A stretch of DNA of 64,000 bases from Mycolicibacterium cosmeticum (lineage in GTDB: Bacteria > Actinomycetota > Actinomycetes > Mycobacteriales > Mycobacteriaceae), in NCBI GenBank assembly GCA_016197365.1, contig JACPVS010000009.1, positions 186,001-250,000 of the forward strand, given 5' to 3'. The translations under genes were made by a program, and so were the position numbers. Positions 55,448-63,666 of this stretch are shown piece by piece. The notes beneath the pieces were generated by a model. The model ran no database searches. It was not told the DNA's origin and worked only from the letters and a program-made list of their open reading frames with translations. The stretch's first letter is position 1. Each line of letters begins with the position of its first letter.

Positions 55448-56110
55448 ATGGCCTCCATCCGGGCGTCCGCCGAACCCCTCGAGGTCCGGCTGCTGGGCAC
55501 CGTCGACTACGCCGACGCCTGGGCGCTGCAGCGCGAGATCGCCGACGCCCGCGTCGCCGGCGGCCCCGACACCCTGCTGCTGCTGGAACATCCGCCGGTG
55601 TACACCGCGGGCAAGCGCACGCTGCCCGAAGAGCGTCCCGCGGACGGCACCCCCGTGGTGGACACCGACCGCGGCGGCAAGATCACCTGGCACGGCCCGG
55701 GACAACTGGTCGGCTATCCGATCGTCGGGCTGACCGAGCCGCTCGATGTGGTGAATTTCGTTCGGCGCCTTGAGGAAGCACTCATCGCGGTGTGCACCGG
55801 CCTCGGCGTCCAGGCGGGCCGGGTGGACGGCCGCTCCGGCGTCTGGGTGCCCGGCGAGCCGGCGCGCAAGGTCGGCGCCATCGGTATCCGGGTGGCCCGC
55901 GGGGTGACCCTGCACGGGTTCGCCTTGAACTGCGACTGCGACCTGGGCGCCTTCGGCGGCATCATCCCGTGCGGCATCGCCGATGCCGGGGTCACGTCGC
56001 TGACCGCCGAACTGGGCCGTCGGGTCGCTGTGAATGATGTCACCGCCGCGGTCGGCGACGCCGTGAGCGACGCGTTGGATGGGCGCATCCGAGTAGCATC
56101 GACCCGGTGA
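55448..56110 (+). CDS. lipB: Octanoyl-ACP:protein N-octanoyltransferase LipB
   Basis: First enzyme of de novo lipoate synthesis, moving octanoate from ACP to lipoyl-domain lysines. The 220-residue protein has [34 protein letters not shown], the catalytic Lys in [21 protein letters not shown], and the acyl-carrying Cys in GGIIPCGI. The start is ATG 55448; TAGCGT (whose TAG is the upstream stop) ends 6 bases before it, so lipB may have its own leaderless promoter inside the operon. Confidence 0.95.
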   Translation: MASIRASAEPLEVRLLGTVDYADAWALQREIADARVAGGPDTLLLLEHPPVYTAGKRTLPEERPADGTPVVDTDRGGKITWHGPGQLVGYPIVGLTEPLDVVNFVRRLEEALIAVCTGLGVQAGRVDGRSGVWVPGEPARKVGAIGIRVARGVTLHGFALNCDCDLGAFGGIIPCGIADAGVTSLTAELGRRVAVNDVTAAVGDAVSDALDGRIRVASTR

Positions 56111-57039
56111 GCGTGGTCCCCGAAGGTCGCAAACTGCTGAGGTTGGAAGTCCGCAACGCCGAGACGCCGATCGAGCGCAAACCGCCGTGGATCAAGACCA
56201 AGCTGCGTACCGGCCCGGAGTACACCGAGCTGAAGAGCCTGGTGCGCCGTGAGGGATTGCACACGGTCTGTGAAGAAGCCGGCTGCCCCAACATCTACGA
56301 GTGCTGGGAAGACCGCGAGGCCACCTTCCTCATCGGCGGCGAGCAGTGCACCCGTCGTTGCGACTTCTGCCAGATCGACACCGGCAAGCCCGCCGAACTC
56401 GACCGGGACGAGCCGCGACGGGTCGCCGAGAGCGTGCAGGCGATGGGCCTGCGGTACTCGACGGTCACCGGGGTGGCGCGCGACGACCTGCCCGACGGCG
56501 GGGCGTGGCTGTACGCCGAGACCGTCCGCCAGATCCACGCGCTGAACCCGAACACCGGTGTCGAACTGCTGGCGCCGGACTTCAACGCCGTCCCTGCACT
56601 GCTCGAAGAGGTCTTCGAGTCGCGTCCAGAAGTGTTCGCGCACAACGTCGAAACGGTGCCGCGCATCTTCAAGCGGATCCGTCCGGCGTTCCGCTACCAG
56701 CGCAGCCTGGACGTCATCACCGCGGCCCGCGACTTCGGGCTGGTGACCAAGTCCAACCTGATCCTGGGGATGGGCGAGACCATCGACGAGGTGCGCGAGG
56801 CACTGGCCGACCTGCACAGCGCGGGCTGCGACATCGTCACCATCACCCAGTACCTGCGGCCGTCGCCGCGTCACCACCCCGTCGAGCGTTGGGTGCATCC
56901 CGACGAATTCGTCGACCTGTCGGCCTTCGCGGAGGGTCTCGGCTTCGCCGGTGTGCTGGCCGGTCCGCTGGTCCGATCGTCGTACCGGGCGGGCCGGTTG
57001 TACCAGCAGGCGGCGCGCGTGCGGCCGCCCGTTTCCTGA
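56107..57039 (+). CDS. lipA: Lipoyl synthase LipA
   Basis: Radical SAM enzyme inserting two sulfurs into the octanoyl group. The 310-residue protein has both clusters: auxiliary Cys55, Cys60 and Cys66 ([12 protein letters not shown]) and radical-SAM Cys81, Cys85 and Cys88 (CTRRCDFC). The third auxiliary-cluster ligand is the C-terminal RSSYRAG serine. [12 protein letters not shown] and [15 protein letters not shown] are typical. The start is GTG 56107, overlapping the lipB stop as GTGA. Confidence 0.96.
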   Translation: MSVVPEGRKLLRLEVRNAETPIERKPPWIKTKLRTGPEYTELKSLVRREGLHTVCEEAGCPNIYECWEDREATFLIGGEQCTRRCDFCQIDTGKPAELDRDEPRRVAESVQAMGLRYSTVTGVARDDLPDGGAWLYAETVRQIHALNPNTGVELLAPDFNAVPALLEEVFESRPEVFAHNVETVPRIFKRIRPAFRYQRSLDVITAARDFGLVTKSNLILGMGETIDEVREALADLHSAGCDIVTITQYLRPSPRHHPVERWVHPDEFVDLSAFAEGLGFAGVLAGPLVRSSYRAGRLYQQAARVRPPVS

Positions 57040-57055
57040 GCCGTATCCTTGGCCA

Positions 57056-57808
57056 ATGGCGAAATCACGTAACCCCGCCGCCGACAAGGCCGCGAAGGCC
57101 GAGGCCAAGGCTGTCCGCAAGGCTGCATCCAAGCAGCGCCGCAGTCAGCTCTGGCAGGCGTTCAACATGCAGCGCAAAGAGGACAAGCGACTGCTCCCGT
57201 ACATGATCGGTGCTTTCGTGCTGATCGTCGCGGCCGCGGTGGCGCTGGGCCTGTTCGCCGGCGGCTTCACCGCCTACATGCTGATCCCGCTGGGCATCGT
57301 GCTCGGCGCCCTGGTCGCATTCATCATCTTCGGGCGCCGCGCGCAGAAGTCCGTGTATCGCAAGGCCGACGGCCAGACCGGTGCGGCGGCCTGGGCGCTG
57401 GACAACATGCGCGGCAAGTGGCGGGTCACCCCCGGGGTGGCGGCGACCGGCAGCTTCGACGCCGTGCACCGGGTGATCGGCCGTCCCGGCGTCATCTTCG
57501 TGGGTGAGGGTTCGCCCACCCGGGTCAAGCCGCTGCTGGCGCAGGAGAAGAAGCGCACCGCCCGACTCGTCGGCGAAGTGCCGATCTACGACATCGTGGT
57601 GGGCAACGGCGAGGGCGAGGTTCCGCTGTCCAAGCTGGAGCGGCACCTGATGAAGCTGCCCGCCAACATCACCACCAAGCAGATGGACTCGCTGGAGTCC
57701 AAGCTCGTCGCGCTCGGCAGCAAGATCGGCCCCGCGGCCATGCCCAAGGGCCCGCTGCCCAACGCAGGCAAGATGAAGGGCATGCAGCGCTCGGTGCGCC
57801 GCCGGTAG
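57056..57808 (+). CDS. DUF4191 membrane protein (Rv2219-like)
   Basis: A 250-residue protein. A basic Ala/Lys-rich N-terminus (MAKSRNPAADKAAKAEAKAVRKAASKQRRSQLWQAFNMQRKEDKRLLPYM) leads to two helices (about 52-72 and 74-96), then a cytoplasmic domain containing GAAAWALDNMRGKWRVTPGVAATGSFDAVHRVIGRPGVIFVGEG and a C-terminal LPANITTKQMDSLESKLVALG. The function is unknown; the linkage to lipA is conserved in mycobacteria. The start is ATG 57056, 6 bases after TATCCT. Confidence 0.88.
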   Translation: MAKSRNPAADKAAKAEAKAVRKAASKQRRSQLWQAFNMQRKEDKRLLPYMIGAFVLIVAAAVALGLFAGGFTAYMLIPLGIVLGALVAFIIFGRRAQKSVYRKADGQTGAAAWALDNMRGKWRVTPGVAATGSFDAVHRVIGRPGVIFVGEGSPTRVKPLLAQEKKRTARLVGEVPIYDIVVGNGEGEVPLSKLERHLMKLPANITTKQMDSLESKLVALGSKIGPAAMPKGPLPNAGKMKGMQRSVRRR

Positions 57809-57822
57809 CTCGCACGCCCTCT

Positions 57823-57886
57823 GCGCGAACGTGCATTACCGCGCTAGTTCTGGCGCGGATTTCGAGCTCAAGTTCACTTTCGACGC
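57823..57886. repeat. Left inverted-repeat arm flanking the DUF559 gene
   Basis: A 64-bp element starting GCGCGAACGTG and ending CACTTTCGACGC (imperfect palindromic tips). Its inner 41 bases align without gaps to the reverse complement of the right arm, 26 of 41 identical, with blocks TTACCGC and GCGCGGAT. Counting the tips, about 47 of 63 positions match. It begins 14 bases after the Rv2219-like stop. Confidence 0.8.
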
Positions 57887-57927
57887 CGGGTGGAACCGGT
57901 TGATCCTCCTCTGCGTCAGATCAGAGC

Positions 57928-58779
57928 ATGGAGTGGCCTTTCCTCGGTACCGAGGCCGTCGCTGCCGGCGCGGTCAACCGCTATCAGCTCGCGATGCATC
58001 ATGACCAGCTGTTCCGCAACGTCTATGTACCGAAGGGGTACGAGCCGACGCCGGTCGACAAGGCGGTCGGCGCGTGGCTGTGGTCGGGTCGGCGCGCGAC
58101 CCTTGCCGGGATGTCCGCCGCCGCCCTGCACGGATCCAAGTGGATCGACGCGCGACTGCCCGCCGAACTCAACCATTCCAGTCGCCACAAGACCCCGGGG
58201 ATCGTCCTACACAGCGACGCGCTGGCGGACGACGACGTCTGCAGGGTCGGCGACATTGCCGTCACATCGCTTGCGCGGACGGCGTACGACCTGGGACGCC
58301 GGCCCGGCCGAACGACGGCGGTGATCCGGCTGGATGCGCTGATGCAGGCGACCGGGCTCAAACCCGTCGACATCACCGCACTCGCCGACCGGCACCGCGG
58401 TGCACGCGGAATCATCGGCCTCCGTGAGGTGGTCGAACTGTCCGACCCTGGCGCCGAGTCGCCGCAGGAGTCGGTGACGAGGCTGGTGCTGACAGACGCC
58501 GGATTGCGGCCGACGCACACCCAGATCGAGGTGTTCGACGGTGTCGATTTCGTCGGCCGTATCGACATGGGGTGGCCCGCCTGGAAGGTCGGCGTCGAGT
58601 ACGACGGCGCACAACATTGGACGGATCCCGTCGTACGTGACCGTGACATCAATCGGCAAGCCGAACTCGAGCGGCTCGGCTGGCGCATCGTCCGGGTCAG
58701 TGCCGATCTGCTGCGCTACCACGAGGGCGTGATCGTCGAGCGCGTCCGGACGGCGCTGCTCGCAGCCGCGCGAACGTGA
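57928..58779 (+). CDS. DUF559 / Vsr-like endonuclease-domain protein with AbiEi-like N-terminus
   Basis: A 283-residue protein. The N-terminal part (about 1-75) resembles AbiEi-type antitoxin winged-helix regions (NRYQLAMHHDQLFRNVYVPKGYE ... LAGMSAAALHGSKW); a middle domain (75-170) follows. The C-terminal DUF559/PD-(D/E)xK-like core (about 178-275) has Glu181 (PQESVTRL), Asp213 (GRIDMGWP), Glu224-Tyr-Asp226 (VGVEYDGAQHW) and GWRIVRVSADLLR. No AbiEii toxin gene is adjacent. Such proteins are numerous in mycobacteria and their role is unknown; a DNA nuclease or mobility function is inference. The ATG has no clear ribosome site. The stop codon falls inside the right repeat arm, and the gene sits between two otherwise syntenic neighbours, suggesting acquisition. 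Confidence 0.85.
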   Translation: MEWPFLGTEAVAAGAVNRYQLAMHHDQLFRNVYVPKGYEPTPVDKAVGAWLWSGRRATLAGMSAAALHGSKWIDARLPAELNHSSRHKTPGIVLHSDALADDDVCRVGDIAVTSLARTAYDLGRRPGRTTAVIRLDALMQATGLKPVDITALADRHRGARGIIGLREVVELSDPGAESPQESVTRLVLTDAGLRPTHTQIEVFDGVDFVGRIDMGWPAWKVGVEYDGAQHWTDPVVRDRDINRQAELERLGWRIVRVSADLLRYHEGVIVERVRTALLAAART

Positions 58780-58830
58780 ACTCGTGTGCGAGATCCGCGC
58801 GCTTCTTCGAGCGGTAACCCACGTTCGCGC
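58768..58830. repeat. Right inverted-repeat arm flanking the DUF559 gene
   Basis: A 63-bp element with perfect 11-bp terminal inverted repeats: GCGCGAACGTG (58768-58778) and CACGTTCGCGC (58820-58830). It is an inverted, diverged copy of 57823-57886. It contains the last codons and the TGA of the DUF559 gene and ends 9 bases before the stop of the RDD gene on the other strand. Confidence 0.82.
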
Positions 58831-58839
58831 CGACGGAAG

Positions 58840-59298
58840 TCAGCGGCGTATCACCGCAGTGGCGCTCGCCCGGTCATGGAGGCCGCGCAGGTCGGCATCG
58901 GTGAACAGCGGCGGCACCACGAAAGCGATGAGCAGGCCGCGGATCACGGCGCGCCCCAGACCGACGTGCACCCGGTTGTCGGCGGGCACCACCATCAGTC
59001 CCATCACGAATTGACCTGGGGTGAAACCGAACAGCCGCACCGACACCACGCCCAGCACCAACCACACCGCCAAGACGACGGTGGACAGCGTCGTCATCGA
59101 GACCCAGCCGAATGTCATGGCCAGAGCCGCCAGGCCGTACCCGATCAACCAGTCGATCAGAAGCGCGAAGGTGCGCCTGCCGAACCGGGCAATGGACCCC
59201 GGGCCGTGTTCCGGCATGCCGAGTCGTTGTCCCGGATAGTCGCCGGTTTCATAATCTGGCTGCGGACCTGACAACCAGGACGCGATTTCGCGGGCCAT
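58840..59298 (-). CDS. RDD family membrane protein (Rv2219A-like)
   Basis: A 152-residue protein. MAREIASWLSGPQPDYETGDYPGQRLGMPEHGPGSIARFGRRTFALLIDWLIGYG carries the RDD core (R-x-x-A-x-x-I-D); three helices are visible (about 48-65, 68-88 and 112-130), with FGFTPGQFVMGLMVVPAD between. The role is unknown. I chose ATG 59298 because TATGCT ends 7 bases before it; ATG 59310 is in frame but overlaps that hexamer. Divergent from glnA1; the GlnR boxes lie between. Confidence 0.86.
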   Translation of the reverse strand: MAREIASWLSGPQPDYETGDYPGQRLGMPEHGPGSIARFGRRTFALLIDWLIGYGLAALAMTFGWVSMTTLSTVVLAVWLVLGVVSVRLFGFTPGQFVMGLMVVPADNRVHVGLGRAVIRGLLIAFVVPPLFTDADLRGLHDRASATAVIRR

Positions 59299-59327
59299 GG
59301 GCCCAAGCATAGAGCGCGGTCGATTGC

Positions 59328-59365
59328 GTAACTTCGGCGCAACATATGGTTGACCGGGGTGCAAC
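59328..59365 (+). promoter_or_regulatory. GlnR binding site upstream of glnA1
   Basis: Four boxes with exact 6-base gaps: GTAAC (59328), GCAAC (59339), TTGAC (59350), GCAAC (59361). This matches the actinobacterial GlnR consensus of alternating GTnAC and GnAAC half-sites. TTGACC also serves as a possible -35, with TAGCGT at 59376-59381 as -10 (a long 20-base spacer). Nitrogen-limitation control by GlnR is inferred. Confidence 0.82.
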
Positions 59366-59415
59366 ATCAACTCCCTAGCGTCACCGGCGGGTAACGAGTC
59401 AAAGGAGAGTATTCA

Positions 59416-60852
59416 GTGTCAGAAAAGACATCGGACGACCTTTTCAAGCTGATCAAGGACGAGAACGTCGAATACGTCGACATCCGTTTCTGCGATCTGC
59501 CTGGTGTCGTCCAGCACTTCTCGATCCCGGCTGCGGCCTTCGACGAGAGCGTGTTCGAGGATGGCTTGGCGTTCGACGGTTCGTCGGTCCGCGGTTTCCA
59601 GTCGATCCATGAGTCCGACATGATGCTGCTGCCGGATCCCAACACCGCGCGCATCGATCCGTTCCGCAAAGCAAAGACGTTGAACCTGCAGTTCTTCGTG
59701 CATGACCCGTTCACCCGCGAGGCCTACTCGCGCGATCCGCGCAACGTTGCCCGCAAGGCGGAGAACTACCTGGCCAGCACCGGCATCGCCGACACCGCGT
59801 ACTTCGGTGCCGAGGCCGAGTTCTACATCTTCGACTCGGTGACCTTCGACTCGCGGATCAACGGCACCTCCTACGAGGTCGACTCCGAGTCGGGCTGGTG
59901 GAACACCGGCGAGCCCTACGAGGCTGACGGCAGCCCGAACCTGGGCTACAAGGTCCGGCCCAAGGGTGGCTACTTCCCCGTCGCGCCGTATGACCACTAC
60001 GTGGATCTGCGCGACGAGATGGCCACCAATCTGCAGAACGCCGGATTCATCCTGGAGCGCGGCCACCACGAGGTCGGCACCGCCGGCCAGGCCGAGATCA
60101 ACTACAAGTTCGACACGCTGCTGGCCGCGGCCGATGACGTGCTGCTGTTCAAGTACATCATCAAGAACACCGCATGGAAGAACGGCAAGACCGTCACCTT
60201 CATGCCCAAGCCGCTGTTCGGTGACAACGGTTCCGGCATGCACGCGCACCAGTCGCTGTGGAAGGACGGCAAGCCGCTGTTCCACGACGAGTCCGGCTAC
60301 GCGGGCCTGTCGGACATCGCCCGCCACTACATCGGCGGCATCCTGCACCACGCCCCTTCGCTGCTGGCCTTCACCAACCCGACGACGAACTCGTACAAGC
60401 GTCTGGTGCCGGGCTACGAAGCGCCGATCAATCTGGTGTACAGCCAGCGCAACCGCTCGGCCTGCGTCCGCATCCCGATCACCGGCAACAACCCGAAGGC
60501 CAAGCGCCTCGAGTTCCGTTGCCCGGACAGCTCGGGCAACCCGTACCTGGCGTTCGCGGCCATGCTGATGGCCGGCATCGACGGCATCAAGAAGAAGATC
60601 GAGCCGCAGGCCCCGGTCGACAAGGACCTCTACGAGCTGCCGCCGGACGAGGCGGCCAACATCCCGCAGGCGCCCACCTCTTTGGCTGCGGTGATCGACA
60701 AGCTCGAGCAGGATCACGACTACCTCACCGAGGGTGGCGTGTTCACCGAGGACCTGATCGAGACCTACATCTCCTACAAGCGGGAGAACGAGATCCTGCC
60801 GGTGCAGATCCGTCCGCACCCGTACGAGTTCAGCCTGTACTACGACGTGTAA
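59416..60852 (+). CDS. glnA1: Glutamine synthetase type I GlnA1
   Basis: Dodecameric ammonium-assimilating glutamine synthetase of 478 residues. Visible: [19 protein letters not shown], the metal/ATP region AEAEFYIFD and [65 protein letters not shown], and [14 protein letters not shown]. Tyr406 in [11 protein letters not shown] is the adenylylation site, so it is a I-beta enzyme controlled by GlnE. The start is GTG 59416 with AAAGGAG 9 bases upstream. A strong terminator follows. Confidence 0.97.
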   Translation: MSEKTSDDLFKLIKDENVEYVDIRFCDLPGVVQHFSIPAAAFDESVFEDGLAFDGSSVRGFQSIHESDMMLLPDPNTARIDPFRKAKTLNLQFFVHDPFTREAYSRDPRNVARKAENYLASTGIADTAYFGAEAEFYIFDSVTFDSRINGTSYEVDSESGWWNTGEPYEADGSPNLGYKVRPKGGYFPVAPYDHYVDLRDEMATNLQNAGFILERGHHEVGTAGQAEINYKFDTLLAAADDVLLFKYIIKNTAWKNGKTVTFMPKPLFGDNGSGMHAHQSLWKDGKPLFHDESGYAGLSDIARHYIGGILHHAPSLLAFTNPTTNSYKRLVPGYEAPINLVYSQRNRSACVRIPITGNNPKAKRLEFRCPDSSGNPYLAFAAMLMAGIDGIKKKIEPQAPVDKDLYELPPDEAANIPQAPTSLAAVIDKLEQDHDYLTEGGVFTEDLIETYISYKRENEILPVQIRPHPYEFSLYYDV

Positions 60853-60871
60853 GTCGTAGCGATCACACAGG

Positions 60872-60901
60872 GCGCCCCCGGGTCTTCGGACCCGGGGGCG
60901 C
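60872..60901 (+). terminator. Terminator of glnA1
   Basis: GCGCCCCCGGGTC, loop TTCG, GACCCGGGGGCGC: a perfect 13-bp stem with UUCG-type tetraloop, 20 bases past the stop, followed by TTCTGCG (no long T-run). Confidence 0.88.
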
Positions 60902-60959
60902 TTCTGCGTAGTGACGTCCGTTGTTCGGATGAACATACTTGGTCTGCGGCCCAACAGCC

Positions 60960-60989
60960 TGACGTCGCTGTCAATTACTTGCTATAACT
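60960..60989 (+). promoter_or_regulatory. Probable promoter of the beta-propeller gene
   Basis: CTGACG (60960-60965), 18-base spacer, TATAAC (60984-60989) within TTGCTATAACT, in an AT-richer patch. A leader of about 40 bases to ATG 61039 would result. Confidence 0.5.
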
Positions 60990-61038
60990 CCGACAGCGAG
61001 TGCTCAGCACTTCCGCAGCGGAGTCATGGGAGGCAAAC

Positions 61039-62760
61039 ATGGCGGGTCGTCATCGTTCGCGACGAGCGGCATCCGGACGAGCTCCCTACCGATGGCTCGG
61101 AGCAGGAGCGCTGACGCTCGGCCTCGGTGCAGCCATGGCAAGTGGTGCCGGCGTTGCCCACGCTGACGAATCCGCGCCGGACGCGCCGGCGAGCAGCGGC
61201 GCGGACAGCGCCCCCGATCCGGGCGCACACACGAGATCGACATCCTCCACGCATACCCGGGCTTCGTCGGCGCCGAAGGCCAAACTGGCTGTCGCGCAAC
61301 GCAATGCGGGCAAGGACAACGATGCACAGCCGGATGCGACCCCGACGTCAGCGTCCGCACAGAAGGCGTCACGGCACGTGACCGCCACACCCGCGACGGC
61401 AGGCCCCGTCACGCAGCCGAACCCGCTCGCCGCGATCGTCCGCCGGATCAAGACGACATACTTCAATTCCAGCCCAACCGCATCCCCGCGGCAGGACCCT
61501 GTGCAGTCCACCCCCGGCGTCCTGACGGGTGACGTCGGCGCGTCCGACCCCGACGACGATCCCCTCGCCGTCAGCCTCAAGTCGGGACCGACCAAGGCCG
61601 GCAGCAGTGTCGTCGTCAATCCGAACGGCACCTACATCTACACGCCCTCAGCGGCGTTGGCGGCCAGCGGTGGCACCGACAGCTTCACGGTGACGGTCCG
61701 GGAAACCAACGCCGCCAGCCACATCCACGGCACCGCGCAGTTGGTGAACGCCTTCCTCCATGCCATCACGGGCGGGGCGGTGCCCCTGAACGACGGCAGC
61801 AGCATCACCGTCACGGTGCCCGTCGCCATCCCCACGCCGACCACCGTCACCACGACAATCCCTGCGCAGCAGTCTGATTCACCGCAGTGGATCGCGTTCA
61901 ACGCGTCGGGCACCCGCGCATACGTGACCAATCAGGGCTCGGCCAGCGTCTCGGTGATCGACACCACCACCAACACCGTCGTCACAACCATCACGGACGG
62001 CATCGGCGATCAGCCGACCATCGCGGCGCTCGCACCCAACGGCAAGATCTATGTCAGCAATCAGGGCAGTGGCACGGTGTCGGTGATCGACCCCGCCACC
62101 GATACCGTCACCGCCGGCATTCCTGTCGGTGGGCACCCGTTGGGCTTCGCCTTCGGACCGGGCGGCATCGGCTATGTCGCCGGGGGCAGCGGACAGTTCG
62201 TCGCCATCATCGACACCACCACCAACTCGCTCATCGACGCGATTCCCATGGGGGGCGACCCCACCCAGGTGGCGCTGCTCCCGAACACTGCGCACCTCTA
62301 CATCAGCAACCAGTTCGCCGCCAGCATCTCGGTGATCGACACCACCACCAGGGAACTCGTCACCACCATTCCCACAGGCTCGTATCCCACCATCATCAAA
62401 TTCAACAGCGCCGGCACCCTTGCCTACGTCACCGCCCAATTCAGCAACGTGGTCCAGGTCATCGACACGGCCACCAATGCCGTCGTCCGACAGATTCCCG
62501 TCGGCACCACGCCGATCGATCTGCACCTGAGCGCCGACGGGACGCACGCCTACGTCACCAACTTCAGCGGGCTGTCCCCCGGCGACCTGCACCCCGGCAC
62601 CGTGTCGGTGATCAACCTCGTCACGAATGCCGTCACCAATATCGAGGTGGGGATCGGGCCGGTCGGCTCAGCCATCACCCCGGACGGCACCCGGCTCTAT
62701 GTCGTCAACTCCAGTGGCTCCATCTCGGTCATCGACCTGAACACCGTCGCCTCCCTGTAA
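61039..62760 (+). CDS. Secreted Ig/cadherin-like plus YVTN-type beta-propeller protein
   Basis: A 573-residue exported protein. Signal peptide with basic start (MAGRHRSRRAASGRAPYRWL) and probable cleavage after AHA (about 41); then a Ser/Thr/Ala/Pro-rich linker (43-125), IVRRIKTTYFNSSPTASP (a stretch I know from other mycobacterial proteins of this type), a VCBS/cadherin-like domain (about 158-262: VLTGDVGASDPDDDPLAVSL ... GTYIYTP ... DSFTVTV), and about seven propeller blades (270-573) with repeated AYVTNQGSASVSVIDTTTNTVVTTI-type units. Function is unknown; surface adhesion is a guess. ATG 61039 has GGGAGG 5 bases upstream. Not part of the conserved glnA1 neighbourhood. Confidence 0.88.
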   Translation: MAGRHRSRRAASGRAPYRWLGAGALTLGLGAAMASGAGVAHADESAPDAPASSGADSAPDPGAHTRSTSSTHTRASSAPKAKLAVAQRNAGKDNDAQPDATPTSASAQKASRHVTATPATAGPVTQPNPLAAIVRRIKTTYFNSSPTASPRQDPVQSTPGVLTGDVGASDPDDDPLAVSLKSGPTKAGSSVVVNPNGTYIYTPSAALAASGGTDSFTVTVRETNAASHIHGTAQLVNAFLHAITGGAVPLNDGSSITVTVPVAIPTPTTVTTTIPAQQSDSPQWIAFNASGTRAYVTNQGSASVSVIDTTTNTVVTTITDGIGDQPTIAALAPNGKIYVSNQGSGTVSVIDPATDTVTAGIPVGGHPLGFAFGPGGIGYVAGGSGQFVAIIDTTTNSLIDAIPMGGDPTQVALLPNTAHLYISNQFAASISVIDTTTRELVTTIPTGSYPTIIKFNSAGTLAYVTAQFSNVVQVIDTATNAVVRQIPVGTTPIDLHLSADGTHAYVTNFSGLSPGDLHPGTVSVINLVTNAVTNIEVGIGPVGSAITPDGTRLYVVNSSGSISVIDLNTVASL

Positions 62761-62795
62761 GCGGCTTGTCACCACGCTTCAGTACGGTCGAAGCT

Positions 62796-63236
62796 ATGGG
62801 GAACCTGAACACTCGCTTGGAAGCGCTGTCACCTGCCGTGCTGAGCCTGGTGCGCGTCGTCTTCGGATTTCTGTTCGCACTGTTCGGCACGTCCAAGCTC
62901 TTCGACTGGCCCATCGCGATGGGCATCCCGACCGGGAGCTGGCCGGCCTGGTACGCCGGACTCATCGAGTTCGTCGGCGGCCTGCTCATCATGACGGGCC
63001 TGTTCACCCGGATCGCGGCCTTCATCTCGTCCGGTGCGATGGCGGTCGCCTACTTCTGGCAGCACCAGCCGCTCGGGTTGTGGCCCATCGTCGACCCGCA
63101 GTACGGCGGTAACGGCGGCCTCCCCGCCATCGCCTTCTGCTTCGTGTTCTTTCTGTTCGTGTTCACCGGCGGCGGCCGCTACTCACTGGACACGTTCCGC
63201 AGTCGCACACCCGAGCCCGGCAAAAGCGGACTGTAG
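62796..63236 (+). CDS. DoxX family membrane protein (first of two)
   Basis: A 146-residue four-helix protein: LSLVRVVFGFLFALFGTSKLFDWP, WPAWYAGLIEFVGGLLIMTGLFTRIAAFISSGAMAVAYFWQHQP, and LPAIAFCFVFFLFVFTGGGRYSLD. The GGLL..GLFTR..AF...G.M..AYF..H pattern is typical DoxX/DoxD. Some mycobacterial DoxX proteins act with SodA and SseA in a redox complex; no such partner is here. The start is ATG 62796; TACGGT ends 7 bases before it. Confidence 0.87.
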   Translation: MGNLNTRLEALSPAVLSLVRVVFGFLFALFGTSKLFDWPIAMGIPTGSWPAWYAGLIEFVGGLLIMTGLFTRIAAFISSGAMAVAYFWQHQPLGLWPIVDPQYGGNGGLPAIAFCFVFFLFVFTGGGRYSLDTFRSRTPEPGKSGL

Positions 63237-63252
63237 TCCTATTATGGTGCGC

Positions 63253-63663
63253 ATGGCCTCGAACGCTCTCGAAACCAAGCTGAACTCCTACGCGCCGATC
63301 GTGCTGTCGATCGTCCGCATCATCTTCGCGCTGGTGCTGCTCACCCACGCCACCGCGCATCTCTTCGGCTGGCCCGCTGACATGCAGGCACCCGTGGGCG
63401 CCTGGCCGTACTGGTACGGCGGAGTTCTCGAACTCATCACCGGCCTGCTGCTGCTCGTCGGGCTGTTCACGCGGCCGGCAGCCTTCCTGGCCTCCGGCGT
63501 GATGGCGTTCGCGTACTTCTCCCAGCACGCACCGACGGACTTCTGGCCGATCGTCAACAAGGGTGAGCCCGCGTTGCTGCTCTGCTTCGGATTCTTCCTG
63601 CTGATCTTCACGGGCGGTGGCGCACTCGCGGCCGACACCGTCCTGGGCAAGCGCACCAGCTGA
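63253..63663 (+). CDS. DoxX family membrane protein (second of two)
   Basis: A 136-residue paralogue of the preceding gene, sharing WYGGVLELITGLLLLVGLFTRPAAFLASGVMAFAYFSQHAPTDFWPIVNKG and the final FTGGG..A.DT. It has Thr-His-Ala-Thr-Ala-His in helix 1 (LLTHATAHLFGWP). I chose ATG 63253 because TATTAT (63240-63245) ends 7 bases before it; ATG 63244 overlaps that hexamer. The short gap suggests tandem duplication. Confidence 0.87.
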   Translation: MASNALETKLNSYAPIVLSIVRIIFALVLLTHATAHLFGWPADMQAPVGAWPYWYGGVLELITGLLLLVGLFTRPAAFLASGVMAFAYFSQHAPTDFWPIVNKGEPALLLCFGFFLLIFTGGGALAADTVLGKRTS

Positions 63664-63666
63664 CCC

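Noticed and set aside
57928..58779. Complete AbiE toxin-antitoxin pair
   Set aside because: Only an AbiEi-like N-terminal region is present; no nucleotidyltransferase toxin gene lies on either side.
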